From Paulinella micropora (Eukaryota > Cercozoa > Imbricatea > Euglyphida): DNA of 64,000 bases. Positions within the stretch are counted from its first letter, which is position 1. Every line of letters starts with the position of its first letter. The stretch is taken from positions 132,808 to 196,807 of the forward strand of contig BJOX01000326.1 of the NCBI GenBank assembly GCA_009731375.1, read 5' to 3'. Positions 55,105 to 64,000 of the stretch are shown piece after piece. The translations under genes and the position numbers were made by a program. A model generated the notes under the pieces. The model was not told where the DNA came from and ran no database searches. It worked only from the letters and a program-made list of their open reading frames with translations.

Positions 55105-55473
55105 TCACGACAACGTATGCTTGAGTGCCTGTCCACGTGGCATTGATCAAGTACGGGCCCTAGTCTTTGTGATGGTTGGTGTACCCATTGCAAACCTACG
55201 TGCTTCAGAACGATTTTGCAGACGTAGGAATGAACATCTTTTGATGTATATTGCTGGTACATGTCCCGAGTTACCTCCGTGACGTAGAAGGCGTATGCAC
55301 AAAGGTTTGTTCTACGGTTTTGAGATACATGCATATGAGAGGGTTGGCTTTTTATTTGCTTGCACGTTTTACTTTTTTTACTTACTACATGATGCATCAT
55401 TTATATGTACTGTATATATTATATATATGCACAAACTTTTCTCTACATCTCTTTCTCTCCGTCTCTCTGTTGC

Positions 55474-55506
<33 letters not shown>

Positions 55507-55710
55507 CTTTCTCATTTCTCTCAATCTCTCTCTCTCTCTCATTTCTCTCTTTCTTTTCTTTCCTTCTTTCAAGATATGTCTCAATGTGTGTCTCTCTCTC
55601 TCTCTCTCCCTCTTTGAATCAAGGTATACCTTGCCTTACCAAGGTATACCTTGCCCTACCAAGGTATACCTTAAATCACAGATCTCTCTCTACCTCTCTC
55701 CCTCCCTCTC

Positions 55711-55750
<40 letters not shown>

Positions 55751-55925
55751 TCACGACAACGTATGTTTGAGTGCCTGTCCTACGTGGCATTGATTAAGTA
55801 CGGGCCCTAGTCTTTGTGATGGTTGGTGTACCGATTGCAAAACTAGTACGTGCTTCGGAATGACTTTGCAGACGTAGGAATGGACATCTTTTGATGTTTA
55901 TTCTTTTATGCATCATTTATATGTA

Positions 55926-55988
<63 letters not shown>

Positions 55989-56096
55989 AACTTTTCTCTG
56001 CATCTCTTTCTCTCCGTCTCTCTGTTGCTTTTTTCTCTCTCTCTCTCTCTCTCATTTCTCTCTTTCTTTTCTTTCCTTCTTTCAAGATATGTCTCA

Positions 56097-56160
<64 letters not shown>

Positions 56161-56499
56161 CCCTCTCTGAATCAAGGTATACCTTGCCTTACCAAGGTAT
56201 ACCTTGCCCTACCAAGGTATACCTTGAATCACAGATCTCTCTCTACCTCTCCCCCTCCCTCTCGATCTCGCTCTCTTCCTCTCTGGCTCTCTCTCTCTCT
56301 CTCCATCTCACGACAACGTATGCTTGAGTGCCTGTCCACGTGGCATTGATTAAGTACGGGCCCTAGTCTTTGTGATGGTTGGTGTACCTATTGCAAAACT
56401 AGGTGCTTCGGAACGACTTTGCAGACGTAGGAATGGACATCTTTTGATGTATCCTGTTATGCATCATTTATATGTACTGTATATTTATATGTATAAACT

Positions 56500-56534
56500 T
56501 TTCTCTGCATCTCTTTCCCTCCGTCTCTCTGTTG

Positions 56535-56578
<44 letters not shown>

Positions 56579-56707
56579 TCATTTCTCTCAATCTCTCTCT
56601 CTCATTTCTCTCATTTCTCTCTTTCTTTTCTTTCTTTCTCAAGATACTCTATGACTAAATTTATTGCTTGCGCTCTCTCTTCTTTCCTTCTCTCAAGATA
56701 TGTCTCA

Positions 56708-56742
<35 letters not shown>

Positions 56743-56776
56743 CCTCTCGATCTCTCTCTCTCTCTCTCTCATTTCT

Positions 56777-56856
<80 letters not shown>

Positions 56857-56974
56857 AAGCATCAAAGGCAGTGCTGCAGGACTTGCGGACAAAGCAGCCG
56901 TTTTGTGAGATTTCATCGTCGTCTCGGAGGTACAGTCTTTTCTTCCCTCAGGCTTTGCTACCCTGAGAGAGAGA

Positions 56975-57005
<31 letters not shown>

Positions 57006-57006
57006 T

Positions 57007-57061
<55 letters not shown>

Positions 57062-57212
57062 GACTTTTCAAGGTATGCCTTGGCTGTTTAAGGAATACCT
57101 TGCCTTTTGATAAGGTATACCTTGGCTTTTCAAGGTATACCTTGGCTGTTTAAGGCATAGCTTGCCTGTCGATAAGGTATACCTTGCCTTTTGAAGGTAT
57201 ACCTTAGCTGTT

Positions 57213-57235
<23 letters not shown>
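56500..57235. repeat. (CT)n/(GA)n, (GT)n and AAGGTATACCTT repeats
   Basis: (CT)n to 56855. A small unique stretch 56856-56940 could be an exon (QCCRTCGQSSRFVRF, followed by GTACAG). Then (GA)n/(GT)n to 57060 and seven palindrome copies at 57068-57215. Confidence 0.8.
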
Positions 57236-57249
<14 letters not shown>

Positions 57250-57654
57250 GGAGCTGGTCCGAAGGATTCCATCTTGTTACACCGCCGACTTCATGGGCAA
57301 GGCCCGGTTTTTCGGGTCGCACATAGTCGGATAGATGCATGTACAAGGTGCCCCGTGTTGCCCAGGCCTTCCTAGTTGGTCAGGATGCCGGTCACAACCA
57401 AGATTTCAATTCGTCTGGGTGCTGCCCGTCCAGTTGGGCAGTCACCAAACACAATTGGCGAGAGTCCCCTTCTGAGTACATTTTTTACATTGTAAATTAT
57501 ATATATTACTAATACTAATCAATCATGGTAACCAGAATGAGTATGGTGTGTGTGTATGGTGTGTGTTTATTAATGTAGTTATCGATTGATGTACTTGGGG
57601 GGTGTTGTTGCTAGGCTTTATTAGCTGCAGCCACCAAAATTTCAATAGAGTATG
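57236..57654. other. Unique DNA upstream of the SET gene
   Basis: Short open stretches that may be exons but cannot be joined with confidence. GTGTGGTGTGTG repeats lie near 57545-57565. Confidence 0.4.
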
Positions 57655-58298
57655 AGAAAGCTCACGAAGCGCAGGAAGAAAAAAGGGTGCGTTGCGCTGT
57701 GGGTTTCGATGCGGGATTTTTGTCCCTGGTCGACATCCAGGACGGGAGGGGTATTTACGTTGTGGCGGTCCCCAAGATTTCCAAGCGGATGGGCAGACTG
57801 TGCCACTGGATCCGCTGCCCTAGGACTGTCATCATGGCCTATGGGGGTGAGTATATAAAGAGCGACTCGGTTTGTCCGGAGGAAGAGAAGCACGCACGAG
57901 CCATAGAAGTGGGCAAGGGAAGAAAATTAGTGTTCACTGACAAAGTGAGGGGGAGACTCTTAGCTGCTCACAACAAGAGTCATGAAGTTCTACATGAAGC
58001 TCTGTACCGGGAGGGTGGGGGATTTGCCCAGCATAGTTTGCGACCCAATTGTGAAGCAGCAATAGAGAATGATGGAGCTCGTGTTTTAATTCGGTCTATC
58101 GAGAACATTTTTTTCGGTCAATGCATAACCATTCACTACGGCAATGAGTGCTTACAGTGGATGCGGAATATCGGACAGGAAGTAGGATCCCTGGTTTGGA
58201 ACTGTACAATCCCATTAAAAAAAATGTATACCTCTGTGGCGTCTCTCTCTCCTCTGCAAAGTTCAATGCATACCCTGACTTTTCAAGGTATACCCTGA
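57655..58298 (+). CDS. SET-domain methyltransferase-like protein
   Basis: Lysine-methyltransferase-type domain. The frame opens after a TTTCAATAG acceptor near 57650 (EYEKAHEAQEEKRVRCAVGF). The SET start is GRGIYVVAVPKISKRMG and continues to MAYGGEYI. After a central part comes GGFAQHSLRPNCEAAI, which corresponds to the N-H-S-C-x-P-N-C block; here QHSLRPNC replaces NHSCxPNC. IENIFFGQCITIHYGNE follows, corresponding to the G-[ED]-E-[LI]-x-x-x-Y-G block. The last 25 residues run into AAGGTATACC repeats, so the true end may be earlier, or a further exon may follow. It lies just before methyltransferase B in the same direction. Histone as substrate is inferred from the family. Confidence 0.68.
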
Positions 58299-58410
58299 CC
58301 TTTCAAGGTATACCCTGACCTTTTAAAGTATACCTGACGTTTCAAGGTATACCTTGACTTTCTAAGGCATACCTTGGTTTTTTTAAGGTAATCCTTGGCA
58401 TTTTTTTCTA
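58268..58410. repeat. AAGGTATACCTT repeat block
   Basis: Six tandem copies of CTTTCAAGGTATACC(C/T)TGAC between the SET and DOT1-like genes. Confidence 0.88.
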
Positions 58411-58473
58411 CAATCGATGTGCACATGTACACTAGTCTGCAAAGTTGTTTGCATGCCTACCTGGTGGTAGGCG

Positions 58474-59285
58474 ATGTCAACAAAATTGGTAAAAAGGCTG
58501 CCGCCCTGGAGGTGTGAGGTGACAGGTTGCGATAGTGTAAATTTCTTTACGCAGTCAAAGTGTAGAGCTTGCAACGCGTTATGCCCCCTGTTCATGGCAC
58601 GACCTGACCCAAGGAATTGGGCTGGGTCTGATGTCTTGGCGATTCATGGTGCATTCAAAAACAGTGTCGACCTCCTACACATTGCTGAGAAGGGAATAGG
58701 GGAACTCTAAGCATGACAGGAGTATTATCAGCAGTGAATGCGGTACCGTATTGCGAAAGGGCAGGTTACATGTTTTGGGACATAGGTTGTGGAGTCGGGA
58801 ACGTTCTTCTCGCAGCCATGGTTTTTGGGTATGGATGCGTGACGGGTTTGGAGCAAAACGATTGTTCTAGGGAATGGAAGTTGAAAGTGGGGAAGGCTAG
58901 TGTTGTTCGCCAGGAAAGTGGACATGCAGAGTTGTGGATTCAACAAGATCCTGTGGTGTGGTGGAATGCTAGAGTACAGAACACTGTTGATTTGGAGCGT
59001 TACTTCAAAAAGTAAAGATGGCACGGCAACGTGGTGGTGTTTCTATTCTGGACAGCTTGGCAGGCAGGGCACAAGGAAGTAGTGTTGCATTTCATACGCA
59101 CATGCCCACAGATCAAATATGTCCTGGTAGCAGATGAGAGCAAGGGGCCTCAAGGGCATACGCTTGCATTTTCGATGCTTGAACAGGCAGGTTTCACTTT
59201 GCATAGATACAGACCGCGTTTGACAATTGCACGTAGTTCAGGTTCGGAAAAATTTGTTCTGGTGTGTTGGAAAAGACTGGAATAA
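58474..59285 (+). pseudogene. RanBP2-zinc-finger / DOT1-like methyltransferase B, broken frame
   Basis: A paralogue of the gene at 47981. It starts MSTKLVKRLPPWRCEVTGCD with a zinc finger (WRCEVTGC..KCRACN) to a TAA at 58708-58710. After a frame change the next part (from 58713) has YMFWDIGCGVGNVLLAAM and VTGLEQND, the SAM-binding motif I and the GxE acidic residue, ending near 59015. The last part (59031-59285) has VVFLFWTAWQAGHKEVVL and KYVLVADESKGPQGH, ending VLVCWKRLE. Frame changes at 58710 and about 59010 could be short introns or lesions. Compared with copy A the order is the same and the divergence is large, so this is not a recent duplicate. DOT1-like activity is inferred from the motif pattern. 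Confidence 0.6.
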
Positions 59286-59394
59286 TAAAAGTTTGACTCG
59301 TATGTCAAGTTTGAAGCGTGATGCATCCGAGATGCGCTACTAGTTGTACTTGCATGTGTGGTAGTAGTTTTATCGAGTACCGCGACTGGAGGGC

Positions 59395-59925
59395 GTGCGC
59401 CGAGGGCTGTTATTGCGTGTGGAATATGATGGTAAAGAAAGCAATTGCATAGTTGAGGCGCAAGATGAATTTTTGGGTGAGGAAGAGCTTGTCGTTTCAG
59501 TCAAGCAGTTGGATACGTGGACGGACAAGAAACATAAACTTAAGGCTCTGAGACCAGCACGTTCTGAGGCAGGCCGCAAATATGAGCTACTTGATGAATT
59601 AGTTTATAGTGAGCAACTAGATCTTGGACAATCGCATCTCCTAATTCTGGCGCGAACTTATTTTCAAGATTTTGTCTGGTTTGGACGAAAGGAAGCACAA
59701 CCTGGCAGGGGCAGAGGCCAACAACAGGTAGAAAAAGAGGGGGAAGGCAAAAGTAAAGAAGCAAGCGTAAAGCGGGGACGAAAGAAGCCTACTTTTGCTA
59801 TCGTACCAGTGTCTAATAACTCGGGAGAAAACGAAACAGAAGCAGGGAATGCCCCGTCGGCTATGGCTAAGGGAAAGCGTAGTAGACCGCTGTCCAAGAA
59901 AGTTTTGGAATATGCGGAACAGTAG
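59395..59925 (+). CDS. Basic protein of unknown function (cassette B)
   Basis: 176 residues. The first half is globular in character (LLLRVEYDGKESNCIVEAQD, EEELVVSVKQLDTWTDKKH, a little like a chromo/tudor-type beta segment). A Gly/Arg/Gln/Lys-rich basic section and the tail GKRSRPLSKKVLEYAEQ follow. An upstream exon could extend it. It follows methyltransferase B, matching the position of the ORF at 49325 behind methyltransferase A; the tails of the two share an R-S-x..S-x-x-[MV] pattern. A copy of its last ~45 bp is repeated at 59950-60000. Function is unknown. Confidence 0.5.
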   Translation: MRRGLLLRVEYDGKESNCIVEAQDEFLGEEELVVSVKQLDTWTDKKHKLKALRPARSEAGRKYELLDELVYSEQLDLGQSHLLILARTYFQDFVWFGRKEAQPGRGRGQQQVEKEGEGKSKEASVKRGRKKPTFAIVPVSNNSGENETEAGNAPSAMAKGKRSRPLSKKVLEYAEQ

Positions 59926-60014
59926 GTATTCCTTGACTCTAAATTCCAGGAAAGCGTAGTAGGCCGCCGTCCAAGAAAGTTTTGGTAAATGCGGAACAGT
60001 AGGTATTCCTTGAC

Positions 60015-60850
60015 TCTAAATTCCAGGTATACCTTGACTAGAAATAGACATGCAAGGACTTAGCCTTTCAATGTTTACCTTACATATCCAACGTATACCT
60101 TGAAATATTCAAGGTATACCTTGGAATAGTCAAGGTATACCTTGAATCAGTCAAGGTATACCTTGATATTCCAAGGTATACCTTGAAATATCAAGGTGAC
60201 GTACATTGAAAGATAGATTCAAAGTCAAGAAAACCTTGAATTTAGAGTCAAGGCATACCTCGAACTTAGCGTCAAGGAATACCTTGACTTTAAATTCAAG
60301 GTATACCTTGAATTTAAAGTCAAGGTATAGCTTGACGCTAAATTCAAGGTATACCTTGGATTTGCGTCAAGGTATACCTTGGATTTGCGTCAAGTTATAC
60401 CTTGACTTTAAATTCAAGGTATACCTTGGATTTGCGTCAAGGTATACCTTGACATACCTTGGATTTAAAATCAAGGTATGCCTTGACGCAAATCCAAGGT
60501 ATACCTTGAATTTAAAGTCAAGATATACCTTGACGCAAATCCAAGGTATACCTTGATGCAAATCCAAGGTATACCTTGAATTTAAAGTCAAGGTATACCT
60601 TGAGCTAAATTCAGGGTATACCTTGAATTTTAGCGTCAAGGAATACCTTGAGTTTTTAGTGTGTTTTCTTTTGGGGTCCCGGGTCGGCCCTCTAGAAACT
60701 CAATAAAAATCGTCGTTTACTTATTAAAATTTGGGGGTAAACCTTGCCAACATAGGGTAAACCTTGAAAATCAATTTAACAAATATGCAAGGTATACCTT
60801 GCCGTCAAGGTATACCTTGAATTCAAGGCATACCTTGACTTTTGACTTAG
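60015..60850. repeat. AAGGTATACCTT repeat block, densest part
   Basis: More than 25 copies of CAAGGTATACCTTG in both phases of linker (AATTTAAAGTCAAGG, GATTTGCGTCAAGG). The palindromic core is best kept. 60045-60215 is the right arm of the inverted repeat whose left arm is 53765-53950. Sequence between copies at 60215-60660 is itself made of two alternating linkers. Confidence 0.93.
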
Positions 60851-62005
60851 GAATAAACGGGGTTGTAGTGATAGGGCGGAGTTTTCTTTTATTCTATACC
60901 CTTCTTTCTTCTTTTCTTTGCTTTACAATACTATTTCTTACATCTAGTATGCAAATATTGGGGTTTCTGTGCATGTGTGTACATATACGTGCATGTAAGT
61001 ATCAGTGAAAACGTATGTCTTGATGTGCGTAAAAATCTATATGTGTACGTACCCGTAGTGTACCAGTATGTATGTACCTATGCGTGCCTATATGTATACA
61101 TGTTGCATACACATACATACATGATACTTTGATACATTACACATGAATTGTCATCTATGTCTGTTTATGTTTGGACGCATTTCTGTGTGTATTTCTAGTA
61201 TTTGCATTATTTTTTGCATGCTTTTGTGCATTTCTCTATGTACATATGGCATGTATTTCTGCACGCATGCGAAAATGGAAATCATACCGAGGCTTTCGGT
61301 TAGGCGAGAGAGCGCGCAAGAAAACGCTGTGATTCTCTGAGCTGACTTTCAGCATATCTCGACCGGTACCTCCTAGATTTCTGGACCACCAAGATTTTTT
61401 TTTTTTCATTTCGATGCTGCCTTACAACATAAACTCTTAGTACAAAGCATACTGTGTCCCTTCTCTTCCTAATGGAGCGCTGGATGGGCGTGGACAAGAA
61501 TTTCGAGGATACGGAGCGGAGCCAGCTCCAGCGCGGTTACCCAGTTACCATCTCAACCTCATCCTGAGGGGGAGGCAAAGGAGCAGCAGAAAGATCTAGA
61601 GGCCTAGGGAACCCGTTGCCAAGGGCTGGTTGACCTTGCGGAGCGAGTTGCTGACTCGTATCCATGGGATGAGGTAGCCCTGGTCCGCCCCGCCGTAGAT
61701 CTCTCCATGGGCTGGTTCCCCATCCTGCACCTCTGATCCCAGCAGCAGTCGGAGGACAAGACGATGACGCAGGTTTCCTTTCTCTGCCATTGCAAGGCGA
61801 GTCTAGTTTTGTGGTTAGTTTCTAGGGTACTCTTGCTCTTTTTTCCTTTCGTTTTCCTCCTGATCCCTAGTATAGGCAGTATAGCTTGACTCATGATCTT
61901 CCTTGTCCTACATTCTGTTTCGAGTTCGGCTCCCTTTTCTTTTCATCCTTTCAATCTTTCATTCGTTCCCAGCATCATGTTTTCGTTCTGTTAAGCTTTA
62001 TTGTG
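60851..62005. other. Unique DNA without a recognised gene
   Basis: Contains TATG/CATA-rich stretches (60960-61140) and a T-run near 61390. The more balanced section 61500-61870 has short open frames on the minus strand but no recognisable domain. Confidence 0.4.
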
Positions 62006-62009
62006 GCTT

Positions 62010-62301
62010 GCACAGCCAAACGATACCCCTCCCATACCCGGGTATCATACCCCAAGGCCCCATACCCCCATCTTCCCCCCCCCCCCCCCCCCCCCCACCC
62101 CCCCCNNNNNNNNNNNNNNNNNNNNNNNNNNNNNNNNNNNNNNNNNNNNNNNNNNNNNNNNNNNNNNNNNNNNNNNNNNNNNNNNNNNNNNNNNNNNNNN
62201 NNNNNNGGGGGGGGGGGGGGGTGGGGCAAGATGGGGGTATCATACCCCAGGGTATCATACCCGGGTATGGGAGGGGTATCGTTTGGCTGTGTTGTCTCTA
62301 G
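62010..62301. repeat. Inverted repeat around an assembly gap
   Basis: The left arm (about 62011-62080) has CACAGCCAAACGATACCCCT and ATACCCGGGTAT. The right arm (about 62225-62293) has the reverse complement. Between them are a C-run, 101 N (62106-62206) and a G-run, so the centre is a G/C homopolymer hairpin the assembly could not resolve. Confidence 0.85.
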
Positions 62302-62379
62302 ATCTGCCCCATTAGCTAGATTAGTATTTTTGCTAGCGCTCGTCCTCCCATGTTGGTTTAATTTATTAATATTGCGTAT

Positions 62380-62468
62380 TCAGGTTTCTTTCCTTCTCTA
62401 TTTTGTTCTTCTATGCATTTGCTTTCCTTTCTCTCCCTTTTCTCTCCCCTTTTTTTTCCACCCTTCTC

Positions 62469-62519
<51 letters not shown>

Positions 62520-62551
62520 CGTCTTTCTCTTCCTTCTTCCTTTTCCCTCTC

Positions 62552-62638
<87 letters not shown>

Positions 62639-62743
62639 TTCTCCCTCTCTCTCTCTCTCTCCCTTTTTTTCTTTCTTTCTCTCTCTTTCTCTCTCTATTT
62701 CTCTTTCTCTCTTTTTCTCTCTCTCTCTCTATATATATATCCT

Positions 62744-62774
<31 letters not shown>

Positions 62775-62870
62775 CTTTCTTTCGCTCTCTAGTTTCCTTT
62801 CTTCTCCATCTCACTTCATTCTTTCTTTCGTCCAGTTCTCTTCATTTCTACGCTTGCTTCTATTAGAGAT
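62380..62870. repeat. (CT)n/(CTTT)n microsatellite
   Basis: Long CT-rich tract with TCTT and TATC variants. The reading frames through it are Ser/Leu low-complexity. Confidence 0.95.
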
Positions 62871-62934
62871 GGAGGGTGAGATTGCGGGTGGGCTGCACCA
62901 GCCGGTGCAAGCCAACGGCTTCAGGCCATTCGCG

Positions 62935-64000
62935 CAATATTACGAGCGACACATTAACAACAAGCGGAGTAATAACGGCAAGTGGTTTAATAACGGCGAA
63001 TGCGGGATTAACAGGAACCACATTAACGGCCAGCGGATTAATAACGGCAAATGCGGAGTTGATATGAAAAGCCAAAACATTACAAACGTAGGACAACTAA
63101 ATGGTAGGTCTGTCGCAACTTGAATAACGGAGCACGATGCGAACACGGCGAAAGTGTCAGCAGGTGGAAGTATTGTTACTCATAGTGATGTGACTATAAC
63201 AACAGCGGGGGACAATCAACTACTCATTTATAGCACAGGACAATGGAGAAATGTAAATTCACCTTTTCTTAGATTAGACGGCACTGCTAGTATGACAGGA
63301 GCATTAAATATGGGAGGGCAGAGTATAACAAGTGTGAATTTAGTTGATGGTGTGGATGTTTCTGTCCTTGATAGTTCGGCAGTTAAAACCACAGGAAACC
63401 AAAACATAGCAGGAATTAAAACATACAGCAGTGGTGTTGAAATAACGGGAAATTCAATAAATTCAACAACAAAGTGAACATTTATCGTTTTCAATTCTAC
63501 CAGTAATATCGGGGCTATTGCTAGTTTGGATATGAACACGAATACCTATCACAACTTTTCAGCAAAAAAAAAGTTTTATTATTGACTCAACGATTGTTTC
63601 GTGGTTTAATGCTACTGGCTTAGATTGTAATAATAGTAGAATTGTTAATCTAGGAGCACCACAAAATGCGAATGAAGCGGTAAATAGGCAATATCTGGAT
63701 GACAATGGTGTAAAACTAACAACAGACCAAACCATAACAGGAAGTAAAACATTTAATGGGGCGAGCACTACGATAAAATATCTAACTCGAACAAACACGG
63801 CTGAATTTAATAATCAGGATATCAATAACTGCGGAAATATTACATTTAGTGGTATGCGAATATTAAACCAAATGGAGAGGAGATATATTCTTTTCTCAGA
63901 CAACTGGTGATCATCAGTCTTTCTTTTTTTACTCTAAACACAGATTCAAGCGGAACCGCGGACCAAAGAGGTTATGTATTTACGAATGTAGCATACGATG
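62935..64000 (+). pseudogene. Second Polinton fibre-gene fragment, runs off the window
   Basis: Begins abruptly with a segment nearly identical to 18290-18425 (SDTLTTSGVITASGLITA, NAGLTGTTL). It continues with phage-fibre-type sequence not collinear with the first copy: LDGTASMTGALNMGGQSI, TTGNQNIAGIKTYSSG and RQYLDDNGVKLTTDQTI, then TITGSKTFNGAS. Frame changes or stops occur near 63060, 63120, 63478 and 63580. It must come from a second, different Polinton copy. The rest of that element, if present, lies beyond 64000. No inverted repeat is visible at its left edge, so it is a truncated or rearranged copy or an assembly join. Confidence 0.8.

Noticed and set aside
60215-60660. CRISPR-like array of CAAGGTATACCTTG
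   Set aside because: Spacers are a few recurring linkers of variable length, not unique spacers.
61596-61894. A minus-strand gene at 61.6-61.9 kb
   Set aside because: Two overlapping short frames without domain, promoter or splice signals.

Overview
The window is a eukaryotic nuclear genome segment. It is crowded with microsatellites, contains GT-AG introns, and carries three nested or neighbouring classes of mobile element. I cannot name the host: no rRNA, tRNA or conserved housekeeping gene is visible. The mix of Polinton, Ty3/gypsy and CACTA-type elements with DOT1-like and SET methyltransferases would fit a protist, an alga or an invertebrate.

1-3152: (GATA)n/(TATC)n tracts that switch strand orientation around short conserved cores. 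3159-28014: a complete Polinton/Maverick, with imperfect terminal inverted repeats, a 6-bp target duplication (TAAGGA) and virus-like genes. These are an rve integrase, a D12/Dam adenine methyltransferase, a tail-fibre-like protein, a probable major capsid protein, a second structural protein, a protein-primed DNA polymerase B, an ExoX-C-like protein, a HIRAN-domain protein and several small basic proteins. I see no packaging ATPase or maturation protease. Most Polinton genes carry frameshifts or stops. 4599-15217: a young, open Ty3/gypsy LTR retrotransposon inserted inside the Polinton methyltransferase gene. Its gag and pol share a frame and are separated by one UGA. Its uninterrupted 8.5 kb of coding sequence shows that the Polinton frameshifts are unlikely to be general sequencing error.

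28.4-52.0 kb: a domain dominated by short palindromes built on AATATTAATATT, dispersed through introns and intergenic DNA. It holds pieces of a TNP2/CACTA-like transposase (minus strand, about 29.6-34.6 kb), a multi-exon gene of unknown function (plus strand, 36.9-42.4 kb) and a RanBP2-zinc-finger/DOT1-like methyltransferase (48.0-48.9 kb). Inside it, 43.9-45.7 kb uses a different palindrome (CATGTA..TACATG) with a 93-bp tandem repeat.

52.4-60.9 kb: a second palindrome domain, built on CAAGGTATACCTTG. It holds a five-copy tandem repeat with (CT)n linkers, a SET-domain gene, a second zinc-finger/DOT1-like methyltransferase and a basic ORF, partly flanked by a long inverted repeat. 60.9-62.9 kb: little recognisable coding sequence, an inverted repeat around an assembly gap, and (CT)n. 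62.93-64.0 kb: part of a second copy of the Polinton fibre gene, running off the window.

The features most likely to be new are the palindrome families that change from one domain to the next, and the repeated zinc-finger/DOT1-like gene cassette found inside two of those domains.
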